DNA from: JAFCUW01 sp049898325
GTDB lineage: Bacteria > Pseudomonadota > Gammaproteobacteria > Burkholderiales > Burkholderiaceae_D
Length of the DNA: 64,000 nt
NCBI RefSeq assembly: GCF_049898325.1
Contig: NZ_JAFCXL010000012.1
Location: 62,001-126,000 of the forward strand
Direction: 5' to 3'
This document shows positions 1-8,952 of the stretch, piece after piece (position 1 is the stretch's first letter; each line of letters begins with the position of its first letter). The notes under the pieces are model-generated. The model saw only the letters and a list, made by a program, of their open reading frames with translations. It was not told the origin of the DNA and made no database searches. Position numbers and translations under genes: made by a program.

Positions 1-1262
1 GCGGCGACGGGGGCGATGCGCGCCAGCAGTTCGGTGGCCCAGTCGCGCAGGGCGACTTCGCCGTCGGCGCGGGTGAGCTTCAAGCCGGGGCGACGGCCCT
101 CCTTGACGGTGCGGGCGAAATTGCTGGCGTTGGCGGCGCTCTCGGTGACGTTGACGACGGGGCTCTCGTCGAGCGCGCAAAACAGCAGGAAGGCGTCGAG
201 GAAGCGGCCCGTCTCCAGGCTGATGCCGACCGCTTCGTACGGGTCGACGTCCATGCAGCGCACTTCGATGTACTGCACGCCGCGCCGGCACAGCGCCTGG
301 ATCGGCCGCTCGCCCGTCTTGATGACACGCTTGGGGCGAATGGTCGAGTAGTACTCGTTCTCGATCTGCAGCACGTTGGTCGACAGCTGGATCCACTGGC
401 CATCCTTCTTGGTGCCCAGTTGCTGGTACGGCGCGTACGGCCGGTTGACGGCGTCCATCAGGGTCGAGACGTAGCTTTCCAGGCTGTTTTCGTGCGGCGT
501 CAGGCCGGACTGGGCATCGTTCTGGTAACCGAGGTCGCTCATGCGCAAGCTGGTGGCGTAGGGCAGGTACAGGGTGTCGTCGGAGAGGGTGTCGAGCTGG
601 TGCGCGCGGCCCCGCAGAAAATCGGTCGACAGGGCCGGCGAGGCGCCGAACAGGTACATCAGCAACCAGCTGTAGCGGCGGAAGTTGCGGATCAGGGCGA
701 TGTAGCTTTCCGATTGAAAATCGCGCATGGCGTTGCGGCGTTCCTGCGCCACCCCTTCGTGGCGCGACAACAGCTGCCACAGCGCTTCGGGCAGCGAATA
801 ATTGTAGTGGATGCCGGCGATGCACTGCATCGCCTTGCCGTAGCGCAGCGCCAGGCCGCGCCGGTACACGTGCTTCAACATGCCGATGTTCGAGCTGCCG
901 TAGTTGGCGATCTCGATGTGTTCTTCGTCGGGCAATTCGCACGGCATCGATTCGCTCCACAGCATCTCGTCGCCCAGCTTGGTGTAGGCGTAGCGGTGGA
1001 TGGCGTCGAGCTGATTGAGGGTGATGCCGATGTCGTGTTCGGCCGGGGTGATGAACTCGAGCAGCGCTTCGGCGTAGTCGGTGGTGATCTGCGGGTGGGC
1101 CAGGGCCGAACCGAGCGCGCGCGGGTGCGGCGTCTGCGCCAGTTTGCCGGCGCGGTCCACGCGCAGCGTTTCACGCTCGATGCCGCGCAAGCCCTGGCCG
1201 AGCAGGGCGCGGTGATCGTCGTCGTCAAGAAGTGCCAGTCGGCGGGTCAGGAGGTTCGGCAC
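1..1262 (-). CDS. gshA: Glutamate-cysteine ligase (3' end beyond window)
   Basis: This gene catalyses the ATP-dependent joining of glutamate and cysteine, the first step of glutathione synthesis, in the cytosol. About 420 codons are visible and the C-terminus runs off the left edge; the E. coli type enzyme is about 518 residues. The translation has the typical N-terminal GLRGIERETLR stretch, then ITPAEHDI, LGDEMLWSESMP and the Tyr-rich GIHYNYSLP segment. I chose a GTG start at 1262 because the codon two before it is an in-frame TGA (1266-1268) and an AAAGGA ribosome-binding site sits just upstream. It reads in the same direction as the DUF885 gene but about 90 bp separate them. Confidence 0.93.
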   Translation of the reverse strand, partial: MPNLLTRRLALLDDDDHRALLGQGLRGIERETLRVDRAGKLAQTPHPRALGSALAHPQITTDYAEALLEFITPAEHDIGITLNQLDAIHRYAYTKLGDEMLWSESMPCELPDEEHIEIANYGSSNIGMLKHVYRRGLALRYGKAMQCIAGIHYNYSLPEALWQLLSRHEGVAQERRNAMRDFQSESYIALIRNFRRYSWLLMYLFGASPALSTDFLRGRAHQLDTLSDDTLYLPYATSLRMSDLGYQNDAQSGLTPHENSLESYVSTLMDAVNRPYAPYQQLGTKKDGQWIQLSTNVLQIENEYYSTIRPKRVIKTGERPIQALCRRGVQYIEVRCMDVDPYEAVGISLETGRFLDAFLLFCALDESPVVNVTESAANASNFARTVKEGRRPGLKLTRADGEVALRDWATELLARIAPVA

Positions 1263-1352
1263 GGGTCAATCCTTTCAATGCTGCTGTAATAATTGGTGCA
1301 GAGATTAACCGAAATCGGCCGTCTGCGCCGGCATGGCGGACAAAAGCCGCTG

Positions 1353-3146
1353 TTACTGCGGCGCCGGCGCCTTCGGCGGCGCGGCCGGCGCGGCCCCCGC
1401 GCGCAGCGCGCGCTCGAGCTGCTGCTCCAGCAGCGCCAGCGGCAGCGCGCCATTGTCGAGCACGATGGCGTGAAAACGGCGGATGTCGAAGCGCTCGCCC
1501 AGTCTGGCCTGGGCCCGCTCGCGCAGGGCCTTCAAGCGCAACTGCCCCAGTTTATACGCGAGCGCCTGGCCCGGGGCGGCGATGTAACGGTCGACCTCGA
1601 TTTCGTTGTCGGCGCCGTTGTTGGCGGTGTTGGCATTGAGGTAGTCGATCGCTTGCTGGCGGCTCCAGCCCATCGCGTGGATGCCGCTGTCGGCCACCAG
1701 CCGCGCCGAGCGCAGCAAGTCGGAATTGAGGTGGCCGAAGGCGGAAAACGGGTCGGCGAAAAAGCCCATCTCCGCCCCCAGGCTTTCCGCATACAGGGCC
1801 CAGCCTTCGCCGTACGGCGCGTTCCAGCCATAGCGGCGAAATGCCGGCAGATCGCGCAGTTCGCGCGCGCGCGCCACCTGCAGATGGTGGCCCGGCACGC
1901 CTTCGTGCAGCACCAGGGTGTCGGTCTCCCACAGGGGGCGGCTGGCCAGCCGGCTGGTGTTGACGACGATGGCGGCGGCGCGGCCGTCGCTGGCCGCTTC
2001 ATAGTAGGCCGCGCCCTGCTCGTCGGCGCCGTCCAGGATCTGGCGCACCGCCAGCGCTTCGGCCGGCACCTGCTCGAACAGCCGCGCGGCGGCCGCGCTG
2101 GCGCGCGCGAGCTGGCGGCGGTAGCGCCGCAGCAGCTTGTCGGGGTCGCTGGCGAACAGGCGCGGATCGCTGTTGGCGAAGCTGGCAAATTGGGCGAAGC
2201 TGCCCTTGAAACCGGTGCGGGCGATCGCCGGCGTCATGGCGGCGCGAATGCGCGCCACCTCGCGCAGCCCCAGCGCGTGCACGGCCGCCGGCGCCAGCTC
2301 GGTGCTTTCGGCGAGCAGGAACTGGTAGTACTCGGTACCGGCCGGCACGCCCATGATGCCAATGGTCTCGCGCGATGCCGGCAGCGCTTCCACGCGCACG
2401 TAGTCTTCCAGCTTTTGCAGGGCCGGGATGACCTGCTTGCGCAGCAGCGCCGGCCCGGCCGCCGCCAGTTCCTCGCGCACCGCTTTTGGAATGGTCGCGG
2501 GGATCTCGCGAAACGGCCGCTCGAGCTCGCCGCCGGCGACGCTCTCGCGCAACTGGCGCAGCAGGGCCGGCACCTGGCGCAGCGCCGCTTTCGGCGCGCT
2601 CCAGCCCAGCTTCTGCCCTTCGCGCATCTGCTCGATCAGGCCGTCGACGTGGGCCGGCACGGCCGCCAGCCGCGCCAGCAGGGCGCGGTAGTCGCTGTCG
2701 CTGGCCAGCGGCATCTGCGCCAGCAGGCGCGGCAAGGTCAGGTGCAGGCCGTCCTGGTTCGTCAGCGGCGCGTAGCGGTAAGGATAAAAGGTGGCGGCCC
2801 GGACGCGCCGGTCCTTCTGGTCGATGAACACCTCGAGCGAGAGGCGGTTGGCGTCGCTGAGCTTGCCGGCGTCGATCTGGCGCGCCTGCTCGAGCGCGCG
2901 CTTGTCGTGCTCGCCCGCGGCCAGGCTGGCCGCCAGCGAGGTGTCCGACAGTTCGCCGTTAAAGCGCGTCTCGCCCAGCGCCGTGGCCAGCTCGGGCTGG
3001 GTTTGCAGCCGCCACTGCCAGTCGGTGGCGAACAGGGCGAGCGCCTGCTGGTCGGCAGATTCGACCGCTGGCGCCGGCGTGGCCGTGGTGGCGCCGACCA
3101 GGCCATAGGCGGCCGCCAGCAAACACAGGGTGAACAATCGACGCAT
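1353..3146 (-). CDS. DUF885 family protein, secreted
   Basis: A 597-residue protein of the DUF885 family, a group of putative metallocarboxypeptidase-like proteins without an assigned substrate. The first 20 residues (MRRLFTLCLLAAAYGLVGAT) look like a Sec signal peptide, so the protein is probably periplasmic. The family's signature appears as HEGVPGHH around residues 414-421, a likely metal-binding helix, followed by the conserved YGWNAPYGEGWALYAE segment. The C-terminus is an Ala/Pro-rich tail. Family membership is clear from the motifs; peptidase activity is inferred only. It stands alone between gshA and prmC. Confidence 0.82.
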   Translation of the reverse strand: MRRLFTLCLLAAAYGLVGATTATPAPAVESADQQALALFATDWQWRLQTQPELATALGETRFNGELSDTSLAASLAAGEHDKRALEQARQIDAGKLSDANRLSLEVFIDQKDRRVRAATFYPYRYAPLTNQDGLHLTLPRLLAQMPLASDSDYRALLARLAAVPAHVDGLIEQMREGQKLGWSAPKAALRQVPALLRQLRESVAGGELERPFREIPATIPKAVREELAAAGPALLRKQVIPALQKLEDYVRVEALPASRETIGIMGVPAGTEYYQFLLAESTELAPAAVHALGLREVARIRAAMTPAIARTGFKGSFAQFASFANSDPRLFASDPDKLLRRYRRQLARASAAAARLFEQVPAEALAVRQILDGADEQGAAYYEAASDGRAAAIVVNTSRLASRPLWETDTLVLHEGVPGHHLQVARARELRDLPAFRRYGWNAPYGEGWALYAESLGAEMGFFADPFSAFGHLNSDLLRSARLVADSGIHAMGWSRQQAIDYLNANTANNGADNEIEVDRYIAAPGQALAYKLGQLRLKALRERAQARLGERFDIRRFHAIVLDNGALPLALLEQQLERALRAGAAPAAPPKAPAPQ

Positions 3147-3210
3147 GCAGACACTCCGGACGGGGGAGCGCTATCGTAGCAAAAATGACCAGACCGGCGC
3201 GCCAGTCAGA

Positions 3211-4047
3211 TCAGCTGGCAGCCGCTGCCGGCGCGATGGCGCCGGACACCCGCTCGATGCCGGCCAGATCGCGCCATGACTGCACTTGCCGGTAGCCGTG
3301 CTCCGTCAGCAGCGCGCGCACCGCCTCGGCCTGGTCGTAGCCGTGTTCGAGCAGCAGCGCGCCGCCCGGCGCCAGGTGCGCCTGCGCGCCGCCGATGATG
3401 GCGAGAAGGACGGACAGGCCGTCGGCGTGGTCGGTGAGGGCGTCGACCGGTTCGAAGCGCAAGTCGCCCTGCGCCAGGTGCTGGTCGGCGCTGGCGATGT
3501 AGGGCGGGTTGGCGGCGATCAGGTCGAAGCGCGCGGCGCCCAGGGCGGCGTACCAGTCGCTGTGCAGGAAGCGCACGGTCACGCCGTGGGTGGCGGCGTT
3601 CTGGCGCGCCACCGCCAGCGCCGCCGTGCTGGCGTCGAGCGCGCTGACGACGGCGTCGGGGCGGCTGTGCGCCACCGCCACGGCGATGGCGCCGCTGCCG
3701 GTGCCCATGTCGAGCATGGCGCCGTTGGCGGGCAACTGCGCCAGCGCCAGTTCGACCAGCAGTTCGGTGTCGGGACGGGGAATCAGCACGGCGCTGTTGA
3801 CGGCGAAATCGAGGCCGTAAAATTCGCGCTTGCCGACGATGTAGGCGATCGGCTCGCCCGCCAGCCGGCGCGCCACCAGCGCCTCGATGGCCTCGGCCTG
3901 GGCCTGGCTCACCGCGCGCTCGGACCCGGTGATCAGGCCGACCCGCGTCAGGCCCAGCGCGTGGCCCAGCAGGATGCGGTTTTCCAGCGGCGCCAGCGGC
4001 AACGCGGCCTGGATCGCCGCCACCGTCATGCGGGCGGCCAGCGTCAT
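3211..4047 (-). CDS. prmC: Release factor glutamine methyltransferase PrmC/HemK
   Basis: This enzyme methylates the glutamine of the GGQ motif in release factors RF1 and RF2, using S-adenosylmethionine. The 278-residue length matches the family (E. coli 277). The SAM-binding loop is LDMGTGSGAIAVAVA and the catalytic NPPY motif is present in ANPPYIAS. The ATG at 4047 overlaps the dsbB stop codon by four bases (ATGA), pointing to translational coupling; an open frame continues upstream but would run inside dsbB in another frame. Its substrate gene prfA is just upstream in the same direction, separated by dsbB. Confidence 0.95.
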   Translation of the reverse strand: MTLAARMTVAAIQAALPLAPLENRILLGHALGLTRVGLITGSERAVSQAQAEAIEALVARRLAGEPIAYIVGKREFYGLDFAVNSAVLIPRPDTELLVELALAQLPANGAMLDMGTGSGAIAVAVAHSRPDAVVSALDASTAALAVARQNAATHGVTVRFLHSDWYAALGAARFDLIAANPPYIASADQHLAQGDLRFEPVDALTDHADGLSVLLAIIGGAQAHLAPGGALLLEHGYDQAEAVRALLTEHGYRQVQSWRDLAGIERVSGAIAPAAAAS

Positions 4048-4514
4048 CGCTGGCGCCGCGCCAGCAGGGCGATCAGGGCGCCCGCCAGCAGCACGAACCA
4101 GATGGCCGACCACTGGGGAATGGACAGCCCCAGCAGGGTGTCGCGCGCGTCCTCGCACAGGCCGTCGGCCTTGAACAGCCACGGCAGCATGGTGGCGCTG
4201 GGGATTTTGTTGAGCACCGTCTCTATCGGATCGATGCCGCACGACAGGCCCGGGTGGGCCAGCACCCACAGGTGCTTGCCCACCACGCCCAGCCCGCCCA
4301 GCGCGCCGATCAGGCCCAGGCCGGCGCCGATGCGCGGCTTGCCGCCGAAGGCGCCGACCATGCAGCACAGGGCGATCGCCAGGAACAGGTAGCGCTGGAT
4401 CACGCACAGGGGGCAGGGCAGCAAGCCCTCGACGTGCTGCAGGTAGAGGGCGATGGCGACAAGGACGACGCAGACGAAGGCGATGGCGTTGAGCAGGCTG
4501 CGGGTGCGGATCAT
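4044..4514 (-). CDS. dsbB: Disulfide bond formation protein B
   Basis: A 156-residue inner-membrane protein that reoxidises periplasmic DsbA and passes electrons to quinone. Four hydrophobic segments are visible. The first periplasmic redox pair is C34-P-L-C37 and the second pair is C92 and C120, as expected for DsbB. I chose the ATG at 4514 (MIRTRS); an in-frame ATG seven codons earlier gives MLTYSDP and cannot be excluded, as neither has a strong ribosome-binding site. The gene lies between prfA and prmC and its stop overlaps the prmC start. Confidence 0.93.
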   Translation of the reverse strand: MIRTRSLLNAIAFVCVVLVAIALYLQHVEGLLPCPLCVIQRYLFLAIALCCMVGAFGGKPRIGAGLGLIGALGGLGVVGKHLWVLAHPGLSCGIDPIETVLNKIPSATMLPWLFKADGLCEDARDTLLGLSIPQWSAIWFVLLAGALIALLARRQR

Positions 4515-4640
4515 GGGGTCAGAGTAGGTAAGCAAGCGGATAAAAGATCGATGCCGCGCGGGCGGGCCAACGGCAATTTTCGCACAAAGCGGGGGCGCCG
4601 GCAGCGCCGCCGCCTGGCCCGGCGCCGATTTAAGCCACGC

Positions 4641-5717
4641 TTAATCCCCCAGCGCGGCCAGCAGTTCGGCCTGGTGCTCGGCGGCCAGCGCATTGGTCAG
4701 TTCCGTCAGCTCGCCGTCCATGATGAAATCGAGTTTGTACAAGGTCAGATTGATGCGGTGATCGGTCATCCGCCCCTGGGGGAAATTGTAGGTGCGAATG
4801 CGCTCGCTGCGGTCGCCCGAGCCGATCAGGCTCTTGCGGGTGGCCGCTTCCTTCGACTGCTGCGCGCGCAACTGCGCGTCCTTGATGCGCGCGGCCAGCA
4901 CTTTCATGGCCTGCGCCTTGTTCTTGTGCTGCGAGCGGTCGTCCTGGCATTCGACGACGATGCCGGTGGGCAGGTGGGTCAGGCGCACCGCCGAATCGGT
5001 CTTGTTGATGTGCTGCCCGCCGGCGCCGGAGGCGCGGTAGGTGTCGATGCGCAGGTCGGCCGGGTTGATGTCGACGTCCTCGACTTCGTCCGCTTCCGGC
5101 ATCACCGCCACCGTGCAGGCCGAGGTGTGGATGCGGCCCTGCGTCTCGGTGGCGGGCACCCGCTGCACGCGGTGGCCGCCCGACTCGAACTTGAGCTTGG
5201 AATAGGCGCCGTTGCCCACCACGCGCACGATCACTTCGCGGTAGCCGCCCAGGTCCGAGGCCGACTCGGAGACCATCTCGACCTGCCAGCGGTTGCGCTC
5301 GGCGAAGCGGCTGTACATGCGCAGCAGGTCGCCGGCGAACAGGGCCGATTCGTCGCCGCCCGTGCCGGCGCGGATCTCGAGAAAAATGTTGCGCTCGTCG
5401 TTGACGTCTTTTGGCAGCAGCATTTTTTGCAGGTCGATTTCCAGCGCCGCCAGGCGCGCCTTGGCGCCTTCGATTTCTTCCTGGGCGAACTCCTTCATTT
5501 CCGGGTCGCCCAGCATCTGCTGGGCCTCCGCCATGTCCGCGCTGGCTTGTTGAAACTGCCCGTACAGGGCCACCAGCGGGCCGATTTCGGCATGCTCGCG
5601 GCTCATTTTTCGGTAATTGTCCATGTTCGACGTGGCCGTTTCATGGCCCAGCAGTTCGTCCAGTTCGACAAGGCGATTGGCCAGTTGGTCCAGCTTGGCC
5701 AGCATCGATGGTTTCAT
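4641..5717 (-). CDS. prfA: Peptide chain release factor 1
   Basis: RF1 reads UAA and UAG stop codons and triggers peptide release on the ribosome. The predicted protein is 358 residues, close to E. coli RF1 (360). The catalytic GGQ loop is at about residues 233-235 (GAGGQHINK), and the codon-recognition region includes PAT at 188-190 within RVPATETQGRIHTSA. The ATG at 5717 (MKPSML) was chosen over an upstream open extension that is Arg/Ala-rich and reads like noise. It follows hemA by about 100 bp in the same direction, the common hemA-prfA order in proteobacteria. Confidence 0.97.
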   Translation of the reverse strand: MKPSMLAKLDQLANRLVELDELLGHETATSNMDNYRKMSREHAEIGPLVALYGQFQQASADMAEAQQMLGDPEMKEFAQEEIEGAKARLAALEIDLQKMLLPKDVNDERNIFLEIRAGTGGDESALFAGDLLRMYSRFAERNRWQVEMVSESASDLGGYREVIVRVVGNGAYSKLKFESGGHRVQRVPATETQGRIHTSACTVAVMPEADEVEDVDINPADLRIDTYRASGAGGQHINKTDSAVRLTHLPTGIVVECQDDRSQHKNKAQAMKVLAARIKDAQLRAQQSKEAATRKSLIGSGDRSERIRTYNFPQGRMTDHRINLTLYKLDFIMDGELTELTNALAAEHQAELLAALGD

Positions 5718-5814
5718 AGGGTGCTCAGGTAGGGGAGTAATGACAGGAGTGAAGGCGCCGGGACGGCGCGCGACGGCAAACGGGCGGGCGTGAAGTACTG
5801 AGGGCCGGCGGCCG

Positions 5815-7089
5815 CTAACGGCGGCCGCGGAACAGCTGCGGCAGCAGCAGCGCCAGGCGGGCGCGCTCGTCGCCCTGGGCACGGTGCAGCGCCTGCTGCG
5901 GACCGTGCAGGAATTTCGCCGTCAACCCTTTCGACAGCGCCTCGAGCACCGCTTCGACGTCGTCGCCGCGCGCGAGCATTTTACGGGCCCGCTCGAGCTC
6001 GAGCAGGCGCATCGCCTCGCTCGACTCGTGCAGGTCCTGGATGACGGGCACCACGGCGCGGTCGCCCACCCAGTGCATGAACGACTGCACCCGCGTTTCG
6101 ATGATCGCCTCTGCCTCGGCGACGGCCGCCTGGCGGTGTTCGATGCCGGTCTGCACCACCTGGCCCAGATCGTCGACGGTGTACAGGAACACGTCGTCGA
6201 GCCGGCCCACTTCCGCTTCGATATCGCGCGGCACGGCCAGGTCGACCATGAACATGGGCTTGTGGCGGCGCGCCTTGATGGCCCGTTCGACCAGGCCCAG
6301 GCCAATGAGCGGCAGCGACGAGGCGGTGCAGGAGATGACGATGTCGAAGCTGGCCAGTTGCTCGGGCAGGGCGGCCAGGGTGATGGCGCGCCCGCCGAAG
6401 CGCTGCGCGAGCAGTTCGCCCCGTTCGAGCGTGCGGTTGGCCACGGTGATCGATTTGGGCTGCTGGGCGCCGAAGTGGGTGGCGCACAGCTCGATCATTT
6501 CGCCGGCGCCGATGAACAGCACGTTCTGGTCGGACAATTTGTCGAAGATGCGCTGCGACAGGCGCACGGCGGCCGCGGCCATCGACACGCTGTGGGCGCC
6601 GATGGCGGTGGTGCTGCGCACTTCCTTGGCCACCGAAAACGAGCGCTGGAACATTTGATGCAGATAAGTGCCCAGCCCGCCCGCTTCGTCGGCCATGCGC
6701 ACCGCGTCTTTCATCTGGCCGAGGATCTGCGGCTCGCCCAGCACCATCGAATCGAGCCCCGAAGCGACCCGGAAGGCGTGGCGCACGGCGGCGTCCTGCG
6801 GCAGCATGTACAGGTGCGGGCGCAGTTCGGCAACGTTGAGCTTGTGGTAATCGGCGAGGAAGTGGGCGCTCGCGTCGAGCCCGTTGGGGGCACGGCTGGC
6901 GGCGTACATTTCAGTGCGGTTGCAGGTCGACAGGATGGCCGCCTCGTCGGCGCCATGCTGGTCGATGCGGGCGAACCAGCCGCGCGCCGCCTGCACCGCC
7001 TGACCGAGCTGGTCCGGCGCCAGCGCCAGCTGTTCGCGCAGCGAGACCGGGGCGGTGGTGTGGTTGAGGCCGACGGCGAGCAGTTGCAT
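5815..7089 (-). CDS. hemA: Glutamyl-tRNA reductase
   Basis: This enzyme reduces glutamyl-tRNA(Glu) to glutamate-1-semialdehyde with NADPH, the first committed step of tetrapyrrole synthesis by the C5 route. The 424-residue product starts MQLLAVGLNHTTAPV, carries the nucleophilic cysteine C56 in STCNRTEMY, the GLDSMVLGEPQILGQMK segment and the NADP-binding FIGAGEMIE loop. The ATG at 7089 fits homologues; two upstream in-frame ATGs exist, but the nearer one (MGPSPV) overlaps a TATAAT sequence that looks like the promoter, which supports the shorter start. It heads the hemA-prfA-dsbB-prmC group. Confidence 0.96.
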   Translation of the reverse strand: MQLLAVGLNHTTAPVSLREQLALAPDQLGQAVQAARGWFARIDQHGADEAAILSTCNRTEMYAASRAPNGLDASAHFLADYHKLNVAELRPHLYMLPQDAAVRHAFRVASGLDSMVLGEPQILGQMKDAVRMADEAGGLGTYLHQMFQRSFSVAKEVRSTTAIGAHSVSMAAAAVRLSQRIFDKLSDQNVLFIGAGEMIELCATHFGAQQPKSITVANRTLERGELLAQRFGGRAITLAALPEQLASFDIVISCTASSLPLIGLGLVERAIKARRHKPMFMVDLAVPRDIEAEVGRLDDVFLYTVDDLGQVVQTGIEHRQAAVAEAEAIIETRVQSFMHWVGDRAVVPVIQDLHESSEAMRLLELERARKMLARGDDVEAVLEALSKGLTAKFLHGPQQALHRAQGDERARLALLLPQLFRGRR

Positions 7090-7117
7090 GGAGTGGGAGG
7101 CGACAGGGGAAGGTCCC

Positions 7118-7142
7118 ATTATAGCGCGCCGCCCCTGGTCAA
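7118..7142 (-). promoter_or_regulatory. Possible hemA promoter
   Basis: On the minus strand a perfect TATAAT lies at 7118-7123, about 30 bases upstream of the hemA ATG. A TTGACC sequence is at 7137-7142, but the spacer is only 13 bases, so it is not a normal -35 partner; weaker -35 candidates (for example TGCTTG with 16 bases) overlap it. The leader would be about 20 bases. Confidence 0.45.
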
Positions 7143-7175
7143 GCATGAAGCGGGGGCGGCGTCGTCAGGGAACTC

Positions 7176-7865
7176 CTAGGCGCCCATCTTCTCCAGGCGG
7201 TAGCCGTAGCTGTACACGGGCACCAGGCGAAAGCCGTTCTCAGGACGCAACCTGAGCTTGTTGCGCACGCGCGACACGTGGGTGTCCATGGTGCGCGACG
7301 GCACGGCGGCGTCGCGGATCCACACCGCTTCGTGGATGAAGGCGCGCGACAGGGGGCGGCCGATGTTGCGGAAAAACAGCAGCGCCAGCGAAAACTCCTT
7401 GTGGGTGACGTCGATCACGTTGCCGTCAATGAGCAGGCGGCCCGGGCGCGTTTCGAACACGTACGGACCGAACTGCAAGTGTTCGGCGCCGTTCTGCGAG
7501 GGATAGGCGCGCCGCAGCAGCGCTTGCACGCGGGCGAGCAGCTCGCCGCGTCGCAAAGGCTTGATCATGTAGTCGTCGGCACCGGCGCCGATACCGTCGA
7601 CAATGTCATCTTCGGCGGAATTGTTGGTTACAAACATCATCGGCGTTTTGGCCGGCAATTTCTCTTTCGCACGGCGCAGCACTTCGCTGCCGGGCAAGTC
7701 GGTAACGTTCCAGTCGAGTATCAACATATCGGTGCCATCTTTCTTCAGGCCGCCAAGTAACTCTCTGGCGCTGTCGAACGACTGGCAAGAGTGACCGGCG
7801 CCAGTAAGAACCTGGCAAATCAGATCCGCTTGGGCGGGATCGCTATCGAGGACTGCTATGCGCAT
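7176..7865 (-). CDS. OmpR/PhoB-type response regulator
   Basis: A 229-residue DNA-binding response regulator. The receiver domain occupies about residues 1-120, with acidic D7/D9, the phospho-acceptor D51 in LILDWNV and the conserved lysine in MIKPLRRG near 102. The winged-helix domain follows (about 130-225) and ends in the typical RLVPVYSYGYRLEKM. No histidine kinase is next to it, so it is an orphan here and its signal is unknown. hemA lies downstream in the same direction, but hemA has its own candidate promoter. Some bacteria carry similar orphan regulators with atypical receivers; this one keeps the key residues. Confidence 0.88.
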   Translation of the reverse strand: MRIAVLDSDPAQADLICQVLTGAGHSCQSFDSARELLGGLKKDGTDMLILDWNVTDLPGSEVLRRAKEKLPAKTPMMFVTNNSAEDDIVDGIGAGADDYMIKPLRRGELLARVQALLRRAYPSQNGAEHLQFGPYVFETRPGRLLIDGNVIDVTHKEFSLALLFFRNIGRPLSRAFIHEAVWIRDAAVPSRTMDTHVSRVRNKLRLRPENGFRLVPVYSYGYRLEKMGA

Positions 7866-7893
7866 AGTGGGGTATAAAGCACAGTAAAAAACT

Positions 7894-7909
7894 GTAGGTA
7901 AGTTCCTAC
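7894..7909. promoter_or_regulatory. Inverted repeat upstream of the response regulator
   Basis: GTAGG, six bases, CCTAC lies 29 bases upstream of the regulator's ATG. Its position suits an operator, possibly for autoregulation. The arms are short, so chance is a real alternative. The rest of 7910-8105 shows no gene. Confidence 0.25.
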
Positions 7910-8105
7910 GATAAGTAATCTATGGTTAAGCGGAATATAACAGACATTTACAATTTGAGTATAAATTTAAGTTTCTGTAATGAACGGCTCTGTACTTTCC
8001 CTGGCGTGCTGGCCATCTGCGCGTTTAAAGGTACACTTTGGGAACCTGGTTTTCAACAGATGGTTTCGTTAGCTAGATAATTACTAAAAAACAAGGACGC
8101 GGGCG

Positions 8106-8627
8106 ATGAACGAGGTGCAAGTGAGCGACTGGACCTTAATTCCTGGTAACGAAATGGCGATGTCCGCGGTGCGTGAGCGCTGCCGGCAACTGGTGCGCAA
8201 GCGCGCCACCATGGCCGCCGGTTTCTCCGCCGTGCCGATCCCCGGCCTGGACCTGGTGTCCGATATTTCACTATTCACCAAGCTCATCGATGAAGTCAAC
8301 AGTGAGTTCGGCCTGACCGAAAAGCAGATCCTGCGCCTGCAGCCGAAGTACCGCCTGCTGGCCTACGAGGCGGCGGTGGGGGTTGGCGGCATGATGGTGG
8401 GACGGTTGGTGACGCGCGACCTGCTGCTGCGCCTGTTCAAGAAGGTGGGGGTGCGGCTGGCCAGCAAGACGGCCGCCAAGCTGGTGCCGGTGGCGGGGTC
8501 GATCGTCTCGGCGGCGATCGGCTTCGCCGTGTTTCGCAAGCTGGGCTACCAGCACGTGGAAGCGTGCGCCAGGGTGGCGCAGCAGCTCAATCAGGCCCGC
8601 ACCGTCAATCAGGCCAGCACCGTTTAA
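8106..8627 (+). CDS. DUF697-like helical membrane-associated protein
   Basis: A 173-residue protein I place only tentatively. The central part (about residues 35-150) resembles the DUF697 helical domain that in other proteins is attached to a GTPase: a basic helix (RKRATMAAG), the turn AVPIPGLDLVSDISLFTKLIDEV, a Gly-rich hydrophobic helix (VGVGGMMVGRLV) and a final KLVPVAGSIVSAAIGFAVFRKLG. No P-loop or other G-domain motif is present, so this is a stand-alone helical domain. It is probably membrane-associated. It is transcribed toward the convergent min operon and sits 240 bp from the divergent response regulator. Confidence 0.6.
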   Translation: MNEVQVSDWTLIPGNEMAMSAVRERCRQLVRKRATMAAGFSAVPIPGLDLVSDISLFTKLIDEVNSEFGLTEKQILRLQPKYRLLAYEAAVGVGGMMVGRLVTRDLLLRLFKKVGVRLASKTAAKLVPVAGSIVSAAIGFAVFRKLGYQHVEACARVAQQLNQARTVNQASTV

Positions 8628-8699
8628 GGCGGCACTGGCAGCGCCCGGCGCGGCCCCGCCAGGGTAGCCCGGCGGCGACGGCGCGCCCGGGCCGCCCGT

Positions 8700-8951
8700 T
8701 CAGGCGTCCGGCAGCACCACGTTTACTTCGAGCACTTCCAGGTTGCCCTGGCGGTCGAGCGAGAGCTTGATGTCGTCGGCGTTGACCTTGGTGTACTTCG
8801 AAATGACTTCGATCAGCTCGCGGTGCAGGGCGGGCAAGAAATCAGGACCGGCGCGGCTGGTGCGTTCGCGCGCGATGATGATCTGCAGCCGTTCCTTGGC
8901 TTCGCTGGCGCTTTTCGCTTTCGGCGGGAACAGGAAGGAAAGCAGTGCCAT
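8700..8951 (-). CDS. minE: Cell division topological specificity factor MinE
   Basis: MinE stimulates the MinD ATPase and drives the pole-to-pole oscillation that keeps the division septum at midcell. The 83-residue protein shows an N-terminal amphipathic helix (MALLSFLF), the anti-MinCD region with AKERLQIIIARER, and the C-terminal dimerisation part with HRELIEVISKY. The ATG at 8951 is one base from the end of minD at 8953, which indicates tight coupling. It is the last gene of minC-minD-minE. Confidence 0.97.
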   Translation of the reverse strand: MALLSFLFPPKAKSASEAKERLQIIIARERTSRAGPDFLPALHRELIEVISKYTKVNADDIKLSLDRQGNLEVLEVNVVLPDA

Positions 8952-8952
8952 G

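Noticed and set aside
1293..3179. A 628-codon plus-strand open frame
   Set aside because: Antisense to the DUF885 gene; Gln/Arg-rich shadow.
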